Below, piece after piece: positions 1 through 7,507 of a stretch of 64,000 nt of DNA; within the stretch, counting starts at the first letter, position 1, and every line of letters begins with the position of its first letter. The stretch is from assembly GCA_030653985.1 (NCBI GenBank), contig JAURYJ010000088.1, positions 1-64,000 on the forward strand, given 5' to 3'. Origin of the DNA: Methylobacter sp. Its GTDB lineage: Bacteria; Pseudomonadota; Gammaproteobacteria; Methylococcales; Methylomonadaceae. The translations under genes were made by a program, and so were the position numbers. The notes beneath the pieces were generated by a model. The model did no database searches, was not told the origin of the DNA, and saw only the letters and a list, made by a program, of their open reading frames with translations.

Positions 1-168
1 GACCACGCTATACGCAAAGATGAAGATATGAAAGCCATTGCAAGCCGGTTTGGAATGCTATCGGGCTGTAAACAGCCGCCATGTACTTATATGTGGGCGC
101 GAATTCATTCGCGCATCCGGCACAGTCAATCCGTATTCAGCGCGAATGAATTCGCGCCCACATTATAA
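1..168 (+). CDS. 3' end of an unidentified gene, truncated by the window edge
   Basis: Reading frame 1 is open from the first base to a TAA at 166-168. The first 28 codons look like ordinary protein (it begins DHAIRKDEDMKAIASRFGML). The remaining codons run through the palindromic repeat at 92-162 and give the repeat-encoded peptide WARIHSR...ANEFAPTL. If this is a real gene end, the repeat has replaced or extended its C terminus. The fragment is too short to identify. Position next to the nitrate assimilation genes makes a nitrogen-related gene possible, but that is a guess. Confidence 0.35.
   Translation, partial: DHAIRKDEDMKAIASRFGMLSGCKQPPCTYMWARIHSRIRHSQSVFSANEFAPTL
92..162. repeat. Palindromic repeat, GTGGGCGCGAAT family, copy 1
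   Basis: The outer arms TGTGGGCGCGAATTCATTCG and its reverse complement enclose a spacer of about 27 bases. The same arms occur at 5453-5508, 7439-7494 and 11946-12004. It lies between the left-edge fragment and the start of the phosphatase/kinase gene and creates a false upstream extension of that gene's frame. Confidence 0.9.
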
Positions 169-178
169 AATATCCACC

Positions 179-1897
179 ATGCCCACACTCAAAGTCAGCA
201 TCGGCTCTGCCAGCGATAAAGGCATCAAGCCGGATAATGAGGATTTTTTCGGCGCCTTAATACCGGAAGGCTCGCAGCTTCTCCATAAAGGCATAGCCGT
301 TGCGATTGCCGACGGCATGAGCGGCAGCGACGCCGGAAAACAGGCCAGCCACTGCTGTGTGATCAGCTTTTTAAGCGATTATTACAGCTCCCCTGATTCC
401 TGGTCGGTCAAACTTGCCGGGCAGAAAATTCTTTCCGCGACCAATTCCTGGCTATACAGTCAGGGACAAAGCCGCTATGAATCGAGCAAAGGCATGGTCA
501 GCACGCTCAGCATCATCGTGCTGAAATCGACCACGGCGCATATTTTCCATATCGGCGATTCCCGCATTTATCGCTTGCGCCAAGGTAACTTCGAGCAGAT
601 AACCCGCGATCACCGCATCTGGGTTAAAGAAAAGAATTATCTTAACCGGGCCATGGGCATAGAGCCGCGCCTGGAAGTCGATTACCAGGCGCGGCCTGTG
701 GAAAAAGGCGATCTGTTTTTGCTGACGACTGACGGCATACACGATTTTATCGATGAGAAAACCCTGAAAAAACTTGTCCAAAATGATGCGGATTTAACCC
801 TGATTGCCGAAACAATTTTGCAGCAGGCCGCAGACAATCACAGCGACGACAATCTGACCTGCCAGCTGCTCAGAATCGAGGAACTGCCCGAAGCCAACGA
901 AGACGAGATTATTCGCCGCCATACCAACCTGCCCTTTCCGCCGCCGCTGAAACCCGGCATGGTCATCGACGGCTACCGGATTGAGGTCGAATTGCATGCC
1001 AGCAAACGCACCCAGATTTATCGGGCATTCGACACTCAAACCCACACGCAGGTTATTTTAAAAACCCCGTCCATCCTTTATGACGACGACACCCATTACA
1101 TCGAGCATTTTCTGCATGAAGAATGGGCGGGGAAACGCATTCATCACGACAATGTGCTGAAAGTTCTGAGCGCCGATCGGGAAAAAAGCTGCATTTATTA
1201 CGTCACCGAATTTCTCGAAGGTCCGACGCTTAGGCAATGGATTACCGACCACCCCAAGCCTGACATCAAAGCCGCCAGAAAAATTGTCGAGCAGATTGCC
1301 AAAGGTCTGCGCGCTTTTCATCGCATGGAAATGCTGCATCAGGATTTAAAACCTGAAAACATCATGTTCGATAAAAACGGCGTCGCTAAAATCATCGATT
1401 TCGGTTCGGTTAAAATCGCCGGCATCGCGGAAATCACCCCGCTGGATCGCAGCGAGGCCGACAACATACTCGGCACTTTAAATTATACCGCGCCCGAATA
1501 TCATCTGGGGCAGCGCGGCACGGTAAAATCCGAGCTGTTTTCGCTGGCGGTGATCACTTACGAGATGCTGAACAACGCCCTGCCCTTCGGCCAGGATATG
1601 CCTGAAAAACCCGATAAAATGAATCTGGCAAAACTGCACTATGTGCCCAGTTTTCATCACAATGCGATGGTTCCTCTCTGGATTGACGGCGCCTTGGAAA
1701 AAGCGACCGCAATAAGCCCGCAATTTCGCTACGACGATTTATCGGAGTTTCTGTATGACCTGTCCAGACCCAACCCTAGATTCCTGAGCGCTAAAGAAGC
1801 TATCCCTTTAATTGAGCGCAATCCGTTATTATTCTGGAAAGGTTTATCGGCAATCCTGCTGCTCACTAATTTGGTGTTGCTGTATTTATTGACCTAG
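179..1897 (+). CDS. PP2C-type protein phosphatase fused to a Ser/Thr protein kinase, membrane-anchored
   Basis: The 572-residue protein has two catalytic domains. The first 240 residues carry PP2C metal-binding motifs: DNEDFFG near the start, ADGMSG, GDSRIYRL, TTDGIHDF and SDDNLTCQ. The second half carries protein-kinase motifs: HQDLKPENIMF (catalytic loop) and DFGSVK (DFG). A hydrophobic segment at the extreme C terminus (LLFWKGLSAILLLTNLVLLY) should anchor it in the inner membrane. I chose the ATG at 179 because PP2C homology begins there; the 47 upstream codons come from the palindromic repeat. Proteins of this architecture commonly neighbour nitrate/nitrite uptake and nas/nir genes, and nasA follows here, so a regulatory link to nitrate assimilation is plausible but inferred. 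Confidence 0.9.
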   Translation: MPTLKVSIGSASDKGIKPDNEDFFGALIPEGSQLLHKGIAVAIADGMSGSDAGKQASHCCVISFLSDYYSSPDSWSVKLAGQKILSATNSWLYSQGQSRYESSKGMVSTLSIIVLKSTTAHIFHIGDSRIYRLRQGNFEQITRDHRIWVKEKNYLNRAMGIEPRLEVDYQARPVEKGDLFLLTTDGIHDFIDEKTLKKLVQNDADLTLIAETILQQAADNHSDDNLTCQLLRIEELPEANEDEIIRRHTNLPFPPPLKPGMVIDGYRIEVELHASKRTQIYRAFDTQTHTQVILKTPSILYDDDTHYIEHFLHEEWAGKRIHHDNVLKVLSADREKSCIYYVTEFLEGPTLRQWITDHPKPDIKAARKIVEQIAKGLRAFHRMEMLHQDLKPENIMFDKNGVAKIIDFGSVKIAGIAEITPLDRSEADNILGTLNYTAPEYHLGQRGTVKSELFSLAVITYEMLNNALPFGQDMPEKPDKMNLAKLHYVPSFHHNAMVPLWIDGALEKATAISPQFRYDDLSEFLYDLSRPNPRFLSAKEAIPLIERNPLLFWKGLSAILLLTNLVLLYLLT

Positions 1898-1980
1898 AGC
1901 CATCGTCCACGGCCAGCACGATGACAAATTGTCGCCCCATCATCGCGGGCATGGCCCGCTCCTACAATACTTACCCTTGC

Positions 1981-2053
1981 TCCCACGCTTCAGCGTGGAA
2001 ACCCATACTGACTTATGCTTCCGGTATGCATTCCCACGCAGGAGCGGTGGGAA
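1981..2053. repeat. TTCCCACGC-family double hairpin
   Basis: The first hairpin is CCACGCTTCAGCGTGG at 1983-1998. The second spans 2031-2053 (TTCCCACGC...GGTGGGAA), and its 23 bases recur identically at 4621-4643. These behave like a dispersed REP-type sequence. Confidence 0.8.
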
Positions 2054-2154
2054 CGAGGACAATCTCAAGTTCAGTTTAGCAAAAAACTCAACTTATGGCC
2101 GCACGAAGTATAGTTACAATTTATTCAAGTCCTGAGCCAATTAATCAGGCACAA

Positions 2155-2264
2155 CTAGTACTTAGTCAACTTAGAAATGACGGGTTCCTGTAACTGTGGG
2201 GGCGGCTAAAGCCGCCTCCACATCCAGTTGCTTAACCGTCAGAATAAAGTTGACTGAGTACTAG
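2155..2264. mobile_element. MITE-like element, 110 bp with 18-bp terminal inverted repeats
   Basis: The left end CTAGTACTTAGTCAACTT (2155-2172) and the right end AAGTTGACTGAGTACTAG (2247-2264) are inverted repeats with one mismatch. The interior has a strong hairpin (GTGGGGGCGG...CCGCCTCCAC, 2196-2221). It has no coding capacity. Size and structure fit a non-autonomous miniature element; no transposase for it lies in the window. Confidence 0.65.
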
Positions 2265-2413
2265 CCTGCGTTTCCCAACACTCATCCCATAACACCGGCT
2301 TCTAATCATTGCATAGTATCCAAACGGTTAGTCATGTCACCCACTAGGTACTCCTACCGATTGTATGAAGGATTTTTTCCTTTACTCTGATTCTTTAAAT
2401 GGAGATTAGTGCT

Positions 2414-3454
2414 ATGACTTACCCCTTTCTTTTTAAAGAAAACAGTAATCGTGCTTTCTTGCACCATCTCGTGGGCAACTCTGCCGTCATGCAGCAGGTG
2501 TATCAGAAAATCGAGCGTCTTGCCCTGACCGATACGACGGTGCTTATTTACGGCGAAACCGGTACCGGCAAGGAACTGGCAGCCGAAGCGATTCATAATT
2601 CGAGTGTACGGGGGGCGGCTCCGCTTGTGCGGGTGAATTGCTCCGCCTTCTCCGAATATCTGCTGGAAAGCGAGCTTTTCGGCCATGTCAAGGGCGCTTT
2701 TACCGGGGCAACCCAGGATCGGCTAGGGCGGTTTGAGGCGGCGCAGGGCGGCACCCTTTTCCTGGATGAAATCGGTGATATTCCCCCGGCGACCCAGGTG
2801 CGTTTGCTCCGGGTGCTGGAACAAAGGTGTATCGAGCGGGTGGGTTGCAACATAACGCAGCCACTCGATGTACGGATCATTACGGCCACCAACAAAAACC
2901 TTGTGGCCGAAATTACAGCGGGGCGTTTCCGTGCCGATCTTTTTCATCGCCTCAATACCGTGACATTAACGCTGCCCCTGCTGCGGGAGCGCCGCGAGGA
3001 CATCCAGGCGCTGACCGAGCATTTCATTCAATATTTCAAGCAAAAATTTCTTAAAGAGATTAATGGAATTACCCCTGAAGCGATCGAGGAATTGGCCGGT
3101 CGTCCCTGGCCAGGGAATGTGCGGGAGCTAAAAAACGCAATAGAACATGCCTTCGTTTATTGCCCGGGCGACATCATTGATATAAATGACCTGGGGCAGT
3201 GTGAAGACGCTTTGTCCCGAGCGCTCTGCGGAGAAAAGAGAAAGAGCGACAGAAGAGCATCGACGCTTTTTTTAAGTCCCGCACCTCCCCTGGCTTATCC
3301 AAATCCGGCCGCCAGCTCCGACGCTGACACCTTACGTAAAATGCTGGAGCAGCATTGCTGGCATCTAGCGCACACCGCCGCCGCCTTAGGTATGCACCGC
3401 ACCACCTTGTGGCGGCGCATGCAAAGCTTGGGGCTAAGCAAACAGCCGCAATAG
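2414..3454 (+). CDS. Orphan sigma-54-dependent transcriptional activator (AAA+ domain and Fis-type HTH, no sensor domain)
   Basis: The 346-residue protein has a sigma-54 interaction AAA+ domain from about residue 15 to 250. It shows Walker A GETGTGKE, the sigma-54 contact loop GAFTGA, Walker B TLFLDEIGD and the WPGNVRELKN motif. A C-terminal Fis-type helix-turn-helix follows (LAHTAAALGMHRTTLWRRMQ). No receiver, PAS or GAF domain precedes the AAA+ module, as in PspF-like proteins, so activity is probably set by a partner protein or by expression level. I chose the ATG at 2414 because GGAG lies 10 bases upstream; an in-frame ATG at 2399 has no such site. The next gene has a -24/-12 promoter with upstream palindromes, so it is the likely target. 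Confidence 0.93.
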   Translation: MTYPFLFKENSNRAFLHHLVGNSAVMQQVYQKIERLALTDTTVLIYGETGTGKELAAEAIHNSSVRGAAPLVRVNCSAFSEYLLESELFGHVKGAFTGATQDRLGRFEAAQGGTLFLDEIGDIPPATQVRLLRVLEQRCIERVGCNITQPLDVRIITATNKNLVAEITAGRFRADLFHRLNTVTLTLPLLRERREDIQALTEHFIQYFKQKFLKEINGITPEAIEELAGRPWPGNVRELKNAIEHAFVYCPGDIIDINDLGQCEDALSRALCGEKRKSDRRASTLFLSPAPPLAYPNPAASSDADTLRKMLEQHCWHLAHTAAALGMHRTTLWRRMQSLGLSKQPQ

Positions 3455-3468
3455 AATATTACGAAACG

Positions 3469-3511
3469 TTGCACTGCAATAAAAGGTTGCAACCTTAAGT
3501 TGCAGTAGCGT
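3469..3511 (+). promoter_or_regulatory. Candidate upstream activating sequences for the orphan sigma-54 activator
   Basis: Two palindromes and a half-site share a TTGCA core: TTGCACTGCAA at 3469-3479, the perfect 14-base AAGGTTGCAACCTT at 3483-3496, and AGTTGCAGTAGC just after. They lie 60 to 100 bases upstream of the -24 element at 3568, the usual distance for enhancer sites of sigma-54 activators. That the gene at 2414 encodes the binding protein is inferred from adjacency. Confidence 0.55.
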
Positions 3512-3567
3512 GGTTAAGGATTTTGTTACTTTAAGCTAGGTTTTTGATTTTATGGGATAAATAACAC

Positions 3568-3582
3568 TGGCATTTATCTTGC
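3568..3582 (+). promoter_or_regulatory. Sigma-54 (-24/-12) promoter of the secreted-protein gene
   Basis: TGGCATTTATCTTGC has the invariant GG and GC dinucleotides in exact sigma-54 spacing and matches TGGCAC-N5-TTGC at all but one conserved base. Transcription should start near 3594, giving a leader of about 105 bases before the ATG at 3701. Confidence 0.75.
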
Positions 3583-3700
3583 GCTGTTATTTAGTGTCTT
3601 TATGAAGAAGACGAATCCGAGAGGCTTGAGACTAGGTCTTTGCTTTTACAGTCAGATTTTAAAAACCTAAAAAAATCAAATACCGATAAAGGAGATTTTT

Positions 3701-4519
3701 ATGAAAATAATTACACAATATGCACGGCTGTTCGCGATCACCATCGCGATGGTGATCGTGGCGCTGGCACCATCGGCATGGGCCGGGACAGACGTCACCT
3801 ATACCGGCCAAGGCTTCAACTCTGACGGGACCACCTACAACCTCAATGATGAACGTTGCGGTCTGACCGGGCAGAACGACGCCAACGACGGCGGCACCGG
3901 CCAGTTTGCGGACTGGAACGGTCCTGGTCAGCCGTATGTTGCCGGCCAGGGATATCTCGTGTGGGTCCTGACCGCGAACGGCGCCACGTCGGCGAAACTC
4001 ACTCTTCCGGATGGGACGGTCGACATGATTAAGGTGGGAGGCACGTTCAAGTACGCAAGTCAGTACTACAACTATGCTGACCTGGTCAATAACGGTGGTG
4101 TCGTGTCCGCCACGTACGAGGGAACCGCCAAGCGCAATGCTCAGCTCGTGGTCAGTCATGGCTGTCAGCCGTTCGAGGAAGAAGGTGCATGGTGCTCGCC
4201 CGGCTACTGGCGTAATGCGTCGGACGCCTCATGGGCGCTGACCGGTTACGCCAAGACCAACCCGTTTAACAATACGGTGGTTCCGAGCTTCTACGATACG
4301 GCGTCGGCTGCTAACCCAACGCTGATCCAGGTGTTGACCACCCCGGGCGCCAACACCTTTGGCGCGGCCAGCGATCCCTACGGGTTGAATGCCTTCAATG
4401 CCACAGGCGCGTTTCTGACCGACAACATCCCAGGCTTCAATTTCGACCCAGCCAGGATCGGCCAGGAAAATGCCTGCCCGATCGATAACCATGGCAACTT
4501 TAAGACTAATAACCCGTAA
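3701..4519 (+). CDS. Secreted protein of unknown function
   Basis: The 272-residue product begins with a clear Sec signal peptide (MKIITQYARLFAITIAMVIV), with predicted cleavage after AWA at residue 28. The mature part is rich in Gly, Asn, Thr and aromatic residues, has few charged residues and contains several cysteines, including the segment WCSPGYWRNASDASW. A similar C-x-PGYW-K/R-N pattern is known from various exported proteins of unknown role. The start is supported by AAAGGAGA upstream. Codon choice is GC-richer than in the neighbours (runs of GCC, GGC, ACC and AAC), which suggests acquisition. Expression is probably sigma-54 dependent through the promoter at 3568 and the activator gene just upstream. 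I do not recognise the family. Confidence 0.85.
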   Translation: MKIITQYARLFAITIAMVIVALAPSAWAGTDVTYTGQGFNSDGTTYNLNDERCGLTGQNDANDGGTGQFADWNGPGQPYVAGQGYLVWVLTANGATSAKLTLPDGTVDMIKVGGTFKYASQYYNYADLVNNGGVVSATYEGTAKRNAQLVVSHGCQPFEEEGAWCSPGYWRNASDASWALTGYAKTNPFNNTVVPSFYDTASAANPTLIQVLTTPGANTFGAASDPYGLNAFNATGAFLTDNIPGFNFDPARIGQENACPIDNHGNFKTNNP

Positions 4520-4575
4520 ACGCTGTAAGGCCGATTCGCGCCAGTAATCCGCCATGATCGGGATGACCTAAATTG

Positions 4576-4610
4576 ATCCTCGCTCGGACTTTCCAAGCGG
4601 GGATTTTTTA
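4576..4610 (+). terminator. Intrinsic terminator after the secreted-protein gene
   Basis: ATCCTCGCT pairs with AGCGGGGAT (one G-T pair) across an 11-base loop, followed by TTTTTT. Confidence 0.75.
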
Positions 4611-4620
4611 TGTTGGCTCG

Positions 4621-4643
4621 TTCCCACGCAGGAGCGGTGGGAA
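4621..4643. repeat. TTCCCACGC-family hairpin, identical to 2031-2053
   Basis: The arms TTCCCACGC and GGTGGGAA surround an asymmetric centre. The 23 bases are identical to those at 2031-2053. It lies just beyond the 3' end of nasA. Confidence 0.8.
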
Positions 4644-4677
4644 CCAGAGAGATTCCGGGTTCCCAATTACGCCGTCA

Positions 4678-7413
4678 TCACAACAGCGCCTTGATCTCCG
4701 GCACACAGGAACCGCAGTTGGTTCCGGCTTTAAGACAAACACCTACTTCCTGATGGGTTTTAAGCCCTTGTTCCCTGATCGCATTTTGGATGGTAAGTTC
4801 GCCGACATTGAAGCAGGCGCAAACGATAGTGCCGACATCGGCGACGCCTAAGGGCGGCTTGCCGGTCAATAAAGCCATGCGCTCGGCTTTTTCCAAGTCT
4901 GTTTTTACAAACAGGGAGAGCAACCAGTTGCGTTCAGGAAGTGCGGATTCGGCGGCGATAAAAACCACGCTTTCTAGCTGATGGTTGACGAACCGCGCGG
5001 CCCGGTAATTGCCCCGAGCGGAATCTTGATATTCCTGCCACTGGGCAGTTCCGCCGGCGCTGTCGCAGAGGTTCTGTTGCGCCCATGCCTGCCAGCTTTC
5101 GGGCAAGGTCATCCCGGCCAGTTCATAGCGGTAAACCTGTTCGCCTTTCATTTTTACCCAATAGTCCGGATCGCTGATGCTTAACTCGCGCCGGGACAGG
5201 ATAAAACCTTGCCAGGCAGGTTGATAAGCCTTGATGCGCACCGGCGTATGCTTGCTTTCCGGTTGCTTGGAAATCGGATCGACCACCGCATTGACTAACG
5301 CGCCCATGCGCCCGCGACTGGCGTATTGTTCGGTCCAGTGCATCGGCACAAAGAGGCTGCCTGGCTGTTGACTGTCGGTAATCTGTACCCGCGCAATCAT
5401 TGAACCCCAACGGCTTTCAATGATAGCCAAATTGGAGCTATCAGTAAGCTGTTGTGGGCGCGAATTTATTCGCGCTACGCCGGTTGCGCGAATAAATTCG
5501 CGCCCACAGAGAGGCTTATCGCATTCTTTTGGGCTTACGTTTAAGTAGTGAGCATCAGCAGGATGCACTTCGACAAATGGTTCGGGCTTGTGCTGATTAA
5601 GTTGCGCCGCAATGGCAGTGCGGGTCATGGTATGCCACTGGTCGCGCAACCGGCCGGTATTTAAAATCAGCGGATAAGCTGGGTCTGGCGGATTGACCGG
5701 TGGGCGTGGCGTAACCGCAATAAACCGGGCTTTGCCCGATTCGGTATAAAACCGCCCGTCCTCGAACATTCTGCTTCGGCCTTGCGGATAGGCCTGATTA
5801 ACCGGCCACTGGATCGGCTGCAAACGGTCGTAATCGTGCTGAGTCATGTCGGCAAATGCCGATATGTCAAAGTCACGTTGGCCGTTATTTTCAAAACCTG
5901 ACAACGCCGCGTGTTCGCGAAAAATCTCCACCGGACTTTGATAATGGAATGCCTGTTCAAAACCCATGCGCCTTGCGACTTGGGTGACGATCCACCAATC
6001 CGGTTTGGCGCTGCCGGCAGGTTTAAATAACGCCCGTTGCCGTGAAATGCGCCGCTCGGAATTGGTGACCATGCCGTCTTTTTCGCTCCAGCCTTGCGCG
6101 GGTAACAGCACATGCGCCAGGGCGGTGGTATCGGTATCGTTGATGCAATCGGACACCACCACAAACTCGCAACGCTGCAAGGCCAGTTTGACTTTATTCG
6201 CATTGGGCAGACTGACCACCGGGTTGGTACCCATAATCCACACGGCTTTGATGTTGCCGTCGTAAATGGCGTCAAATAATTCCACGGCCGGATAACCCGG
6301 CTGTTTGGCAATGTTTGCCGTATTCCAGAACCGTGCGACCCGATCTATGTCGTCGGCATTGGAAAAATCCATATGCGCGGCCAGTTGATTCGACAAGCCG
6401 CCGACTTCGCGCCCGCCCATCGCATTGGGTTGTCCGGTCAACGAGAATGGCCCGCAACCCGGTTTGCCTATGCTGCCCGTTGCCAAATGACAGTTGATAA
6501 TGGCATTGACCTTGTCGGTTCCGGATGCCGATTGATTGATGCCTTGGCTGTATAAGCTCATCACTTTTTTATGCCCGGCAAACCAGTCATAAAAACGCTG
6601 CAGGTCGTCTTTATCTAAGCCGCAAAAATCGGCAAGCTGTTCACTATCGATACCGGCTACATCCAACGCTTCGGCAAAGCCTTCGGTATGCGCTTTTATA
6701 TAAGCTGAATCCAGCGCGTTTTGTTCGCTTAAAAAATGCAGCAGGCCGTTAAACAAGGCGGCGTCACTGCCGCTCGCCAGCGGCAAATGCAAATCGGCGA
6801 TGTCGCAACTGGCGGTGCGGCGCGGGTCGATCACCACGATTTTTAACGCCGGATTGGCTTCCTTGGCTGCGCGTATCCGTTGGAAACTGACCGGATGACA
6901 CCAGGCGGCATTGGAGCCGATCAGCACGATCATCTCGGCGTGTTCAAAATCTTCGTAACAACCCGGCACGGTATCGGAGCCGAAGGCGCGTTTATGCCCG
7001 GCGACCGACGACGACATGCACAAGCGGCTGTTGGTATCCATATTGCCGCTGCCGATAAAGCCTTTCATCAGCTTGTTGGCGACGTAATAATCTTCGGTCA
7101 ACAATTGCCCCGAGCCGTAAATCGCCACCGCGTCGGCGCCGTATTTTTCGATAGCGCGGATAAAGGAGTCGGCGACCAGATCCAATGCTTCGGTCCAGCT
7201 GGTTTCTCGCCCGTAGACTTTTGGCTGCAACAGTCGGCCTTTGAGTTCAACCGTCTCGCCGAGCGCGGAACCTTTGGAGCATAGCCGCCCGAAATTGGCC
7301 GGATGCGAGGTGTCGCCGCCGATTTTAAGGCGATGGTGGACGTCATCGACCTTAGCGCTAATGCCGCAGCCTACGCCGCAGTAAGGGCAAGTCGTTTGTA
7401 TGGTTTTAGTCAT
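4678..7413 (-). CDS. nasA: Assimilatory nitrate reductase catalytic subunit, with an in-frame repeat insertion
   Basis: The 911-residue molybdoenzyme reduces nitrate to nitrite in the cytoplasm. The N terminus has the 4Fe-4S motif C9-x2-C12-x3-C16...C45, followed by the bis-MGD oxidoreductase domains and a dinucleotide-binding domain. A C-terminal BFD-like 2Fe-2S domain (CACFNVG...GTNCGSC) should receive electrons from the flavoprotein encoded just upstream. The start at 7413 (MTKTIQ) is where homology begins; the longer frame reads through the repeat at 7439-7494. Around residues 636-654 a copy of the GTGGGCGCGAAT palindrome is inserted in frame, adding CGREFIRATGVARINSRP to the MGD-binding domain. 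Reading remains open and both flanks look conserved, so the enzyme may still fold. A -24/-12 promoter with an NtrC site upstream of the first gene suggests nitrogen control. Confidence 0.95.
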   Translation of the reverse strand: MTKTIQTTCPYCGVGCGISAKVDDVHHRLKIGGDTSHPANFGRLCSKGSALGETVELKGRLLQPKVYGRETSWTEALDLVADSFIRAIEKYGADAVAIYGSGQLLTEDYYVANKLMKGFIGSGNMDTNSRLCMSSSVAGHKRAFGSDTVPGCYEDFEHAEMIVLIGSNAAWCHPVSFQRIRAAKEANPALKIVVIDPRRTASCDIADLHLPLASGSDAALFNGLLHFLSEQNALDSAYIKAHTEGFAEALDVAGIDSEQLADFCGLDKDDLQRFYDWFAGHKKVMSLYSQGINQSASGTDKVNAIINCHLATGSIGKPGCGPFSLTGQPNAMGGREVGGLSNQLAAHMDFSNADDIDRVARFWNTANIAKQPGYPAVELFDAIYDGNIKAVWIMGTNPVVSLPNANKVKLALQRCEFVVVSDCINDTDTTALAHVLLPAQGWSEKDGMVTNSERRISRQRALFKPAGSAKPDWWIVTQVARRMGFEQAFHYQSPVEIFREHAALSGFENNGQRDFDISAFADMTQHDYDRLQPIQWPVNQAYPQGRSRMFEDGRFYTESGKARFIAVTPRPPVNPPDPAYPLILNTGRLRDQWHTMTRTAIAAQLNQHKPEPFVEVHPADAHYLNVSPKECDKPLCGREFIRATGVARINSRPQQLTDSSNLAIIESRWGSMIARVQITDSQQPGSLFVPMHWTEQYASRGRMGALVNAVVDPISKQPESKHTPVRIKAYQPAWQGFILSRRELSISDPDYWVKMKGEQVYRYELAGMTLPESWQAWAQQNLCDSAGGTAQWQEYQDSARGNYRAARFVNHQLESVVFIAAESALPERNWLLSLFVKTDLEKAERMALLTGKPPLGVADVGTIVCACFNVGELTIQNAIREQGLKTHQEVGVCLKAGTNCGSCVPEIKALL
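5453..5508. repeat. GTGGGCGCGAAT-family palindrome inside nasA, copy 2
   Basis: The arms TGTGGGCGCGAATTTATTCG and reverse complement enclose a 10- to 12-base centre. It lies within the nasA coding sequence and is translated. Confidence 0.93.
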
Positions 7414-7438
7414 GATAAATATCAGTATATCAACAAGC

Positions 7439-7494
7439 TGTGGGCGCGAATTCATTCGCGCAATCGGCACAGCGCGAATGAATTCGCGCCCACA
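7439..7494. repeat. GTGGGCGCGAAT-family palindrome between nasA and its flavoprotein gene, copy 3
   Basis: A 56-bp palindrome fills most of the 94-base gap between the flavoprotein stop (7508) and the nasA start (7413). It would form a strong hairpin in the shared transcript and could affect relative expression of the two genes. Confidence 0.92.
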
Positions 7495-7507
7495 TTGGGT
7501 TCACAAC

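Larger units (their letters stand above)
1898..2413. other. Gene-free interval with two repeat elements
   Basis: No credible gene is visible in these 516 bases. They hold a double hairpin of the TTCCCACGC family (1981-2053) and a 110-bp element with terminal inverted repeats (2155-2264). A ribosome binding site, GGAG at 2401-2404, precedes the next gene. The promoter of that activator gene is not obvious. Confidence 0.7.

Noticed and set aside
6880..7284. A 134-codon open frame antisense to nasA
   Set aside because: It lies opposite the highly conserved N-terminal part of the nitrate reductase and has no independent support.
7414..7470. N-terminal extension of nasA by 19 codons
   Set aside because: These codons come from the palindromic repeat and do not resemble the protein family; MTKTIQTTCPYCGVGCG is the normal start.
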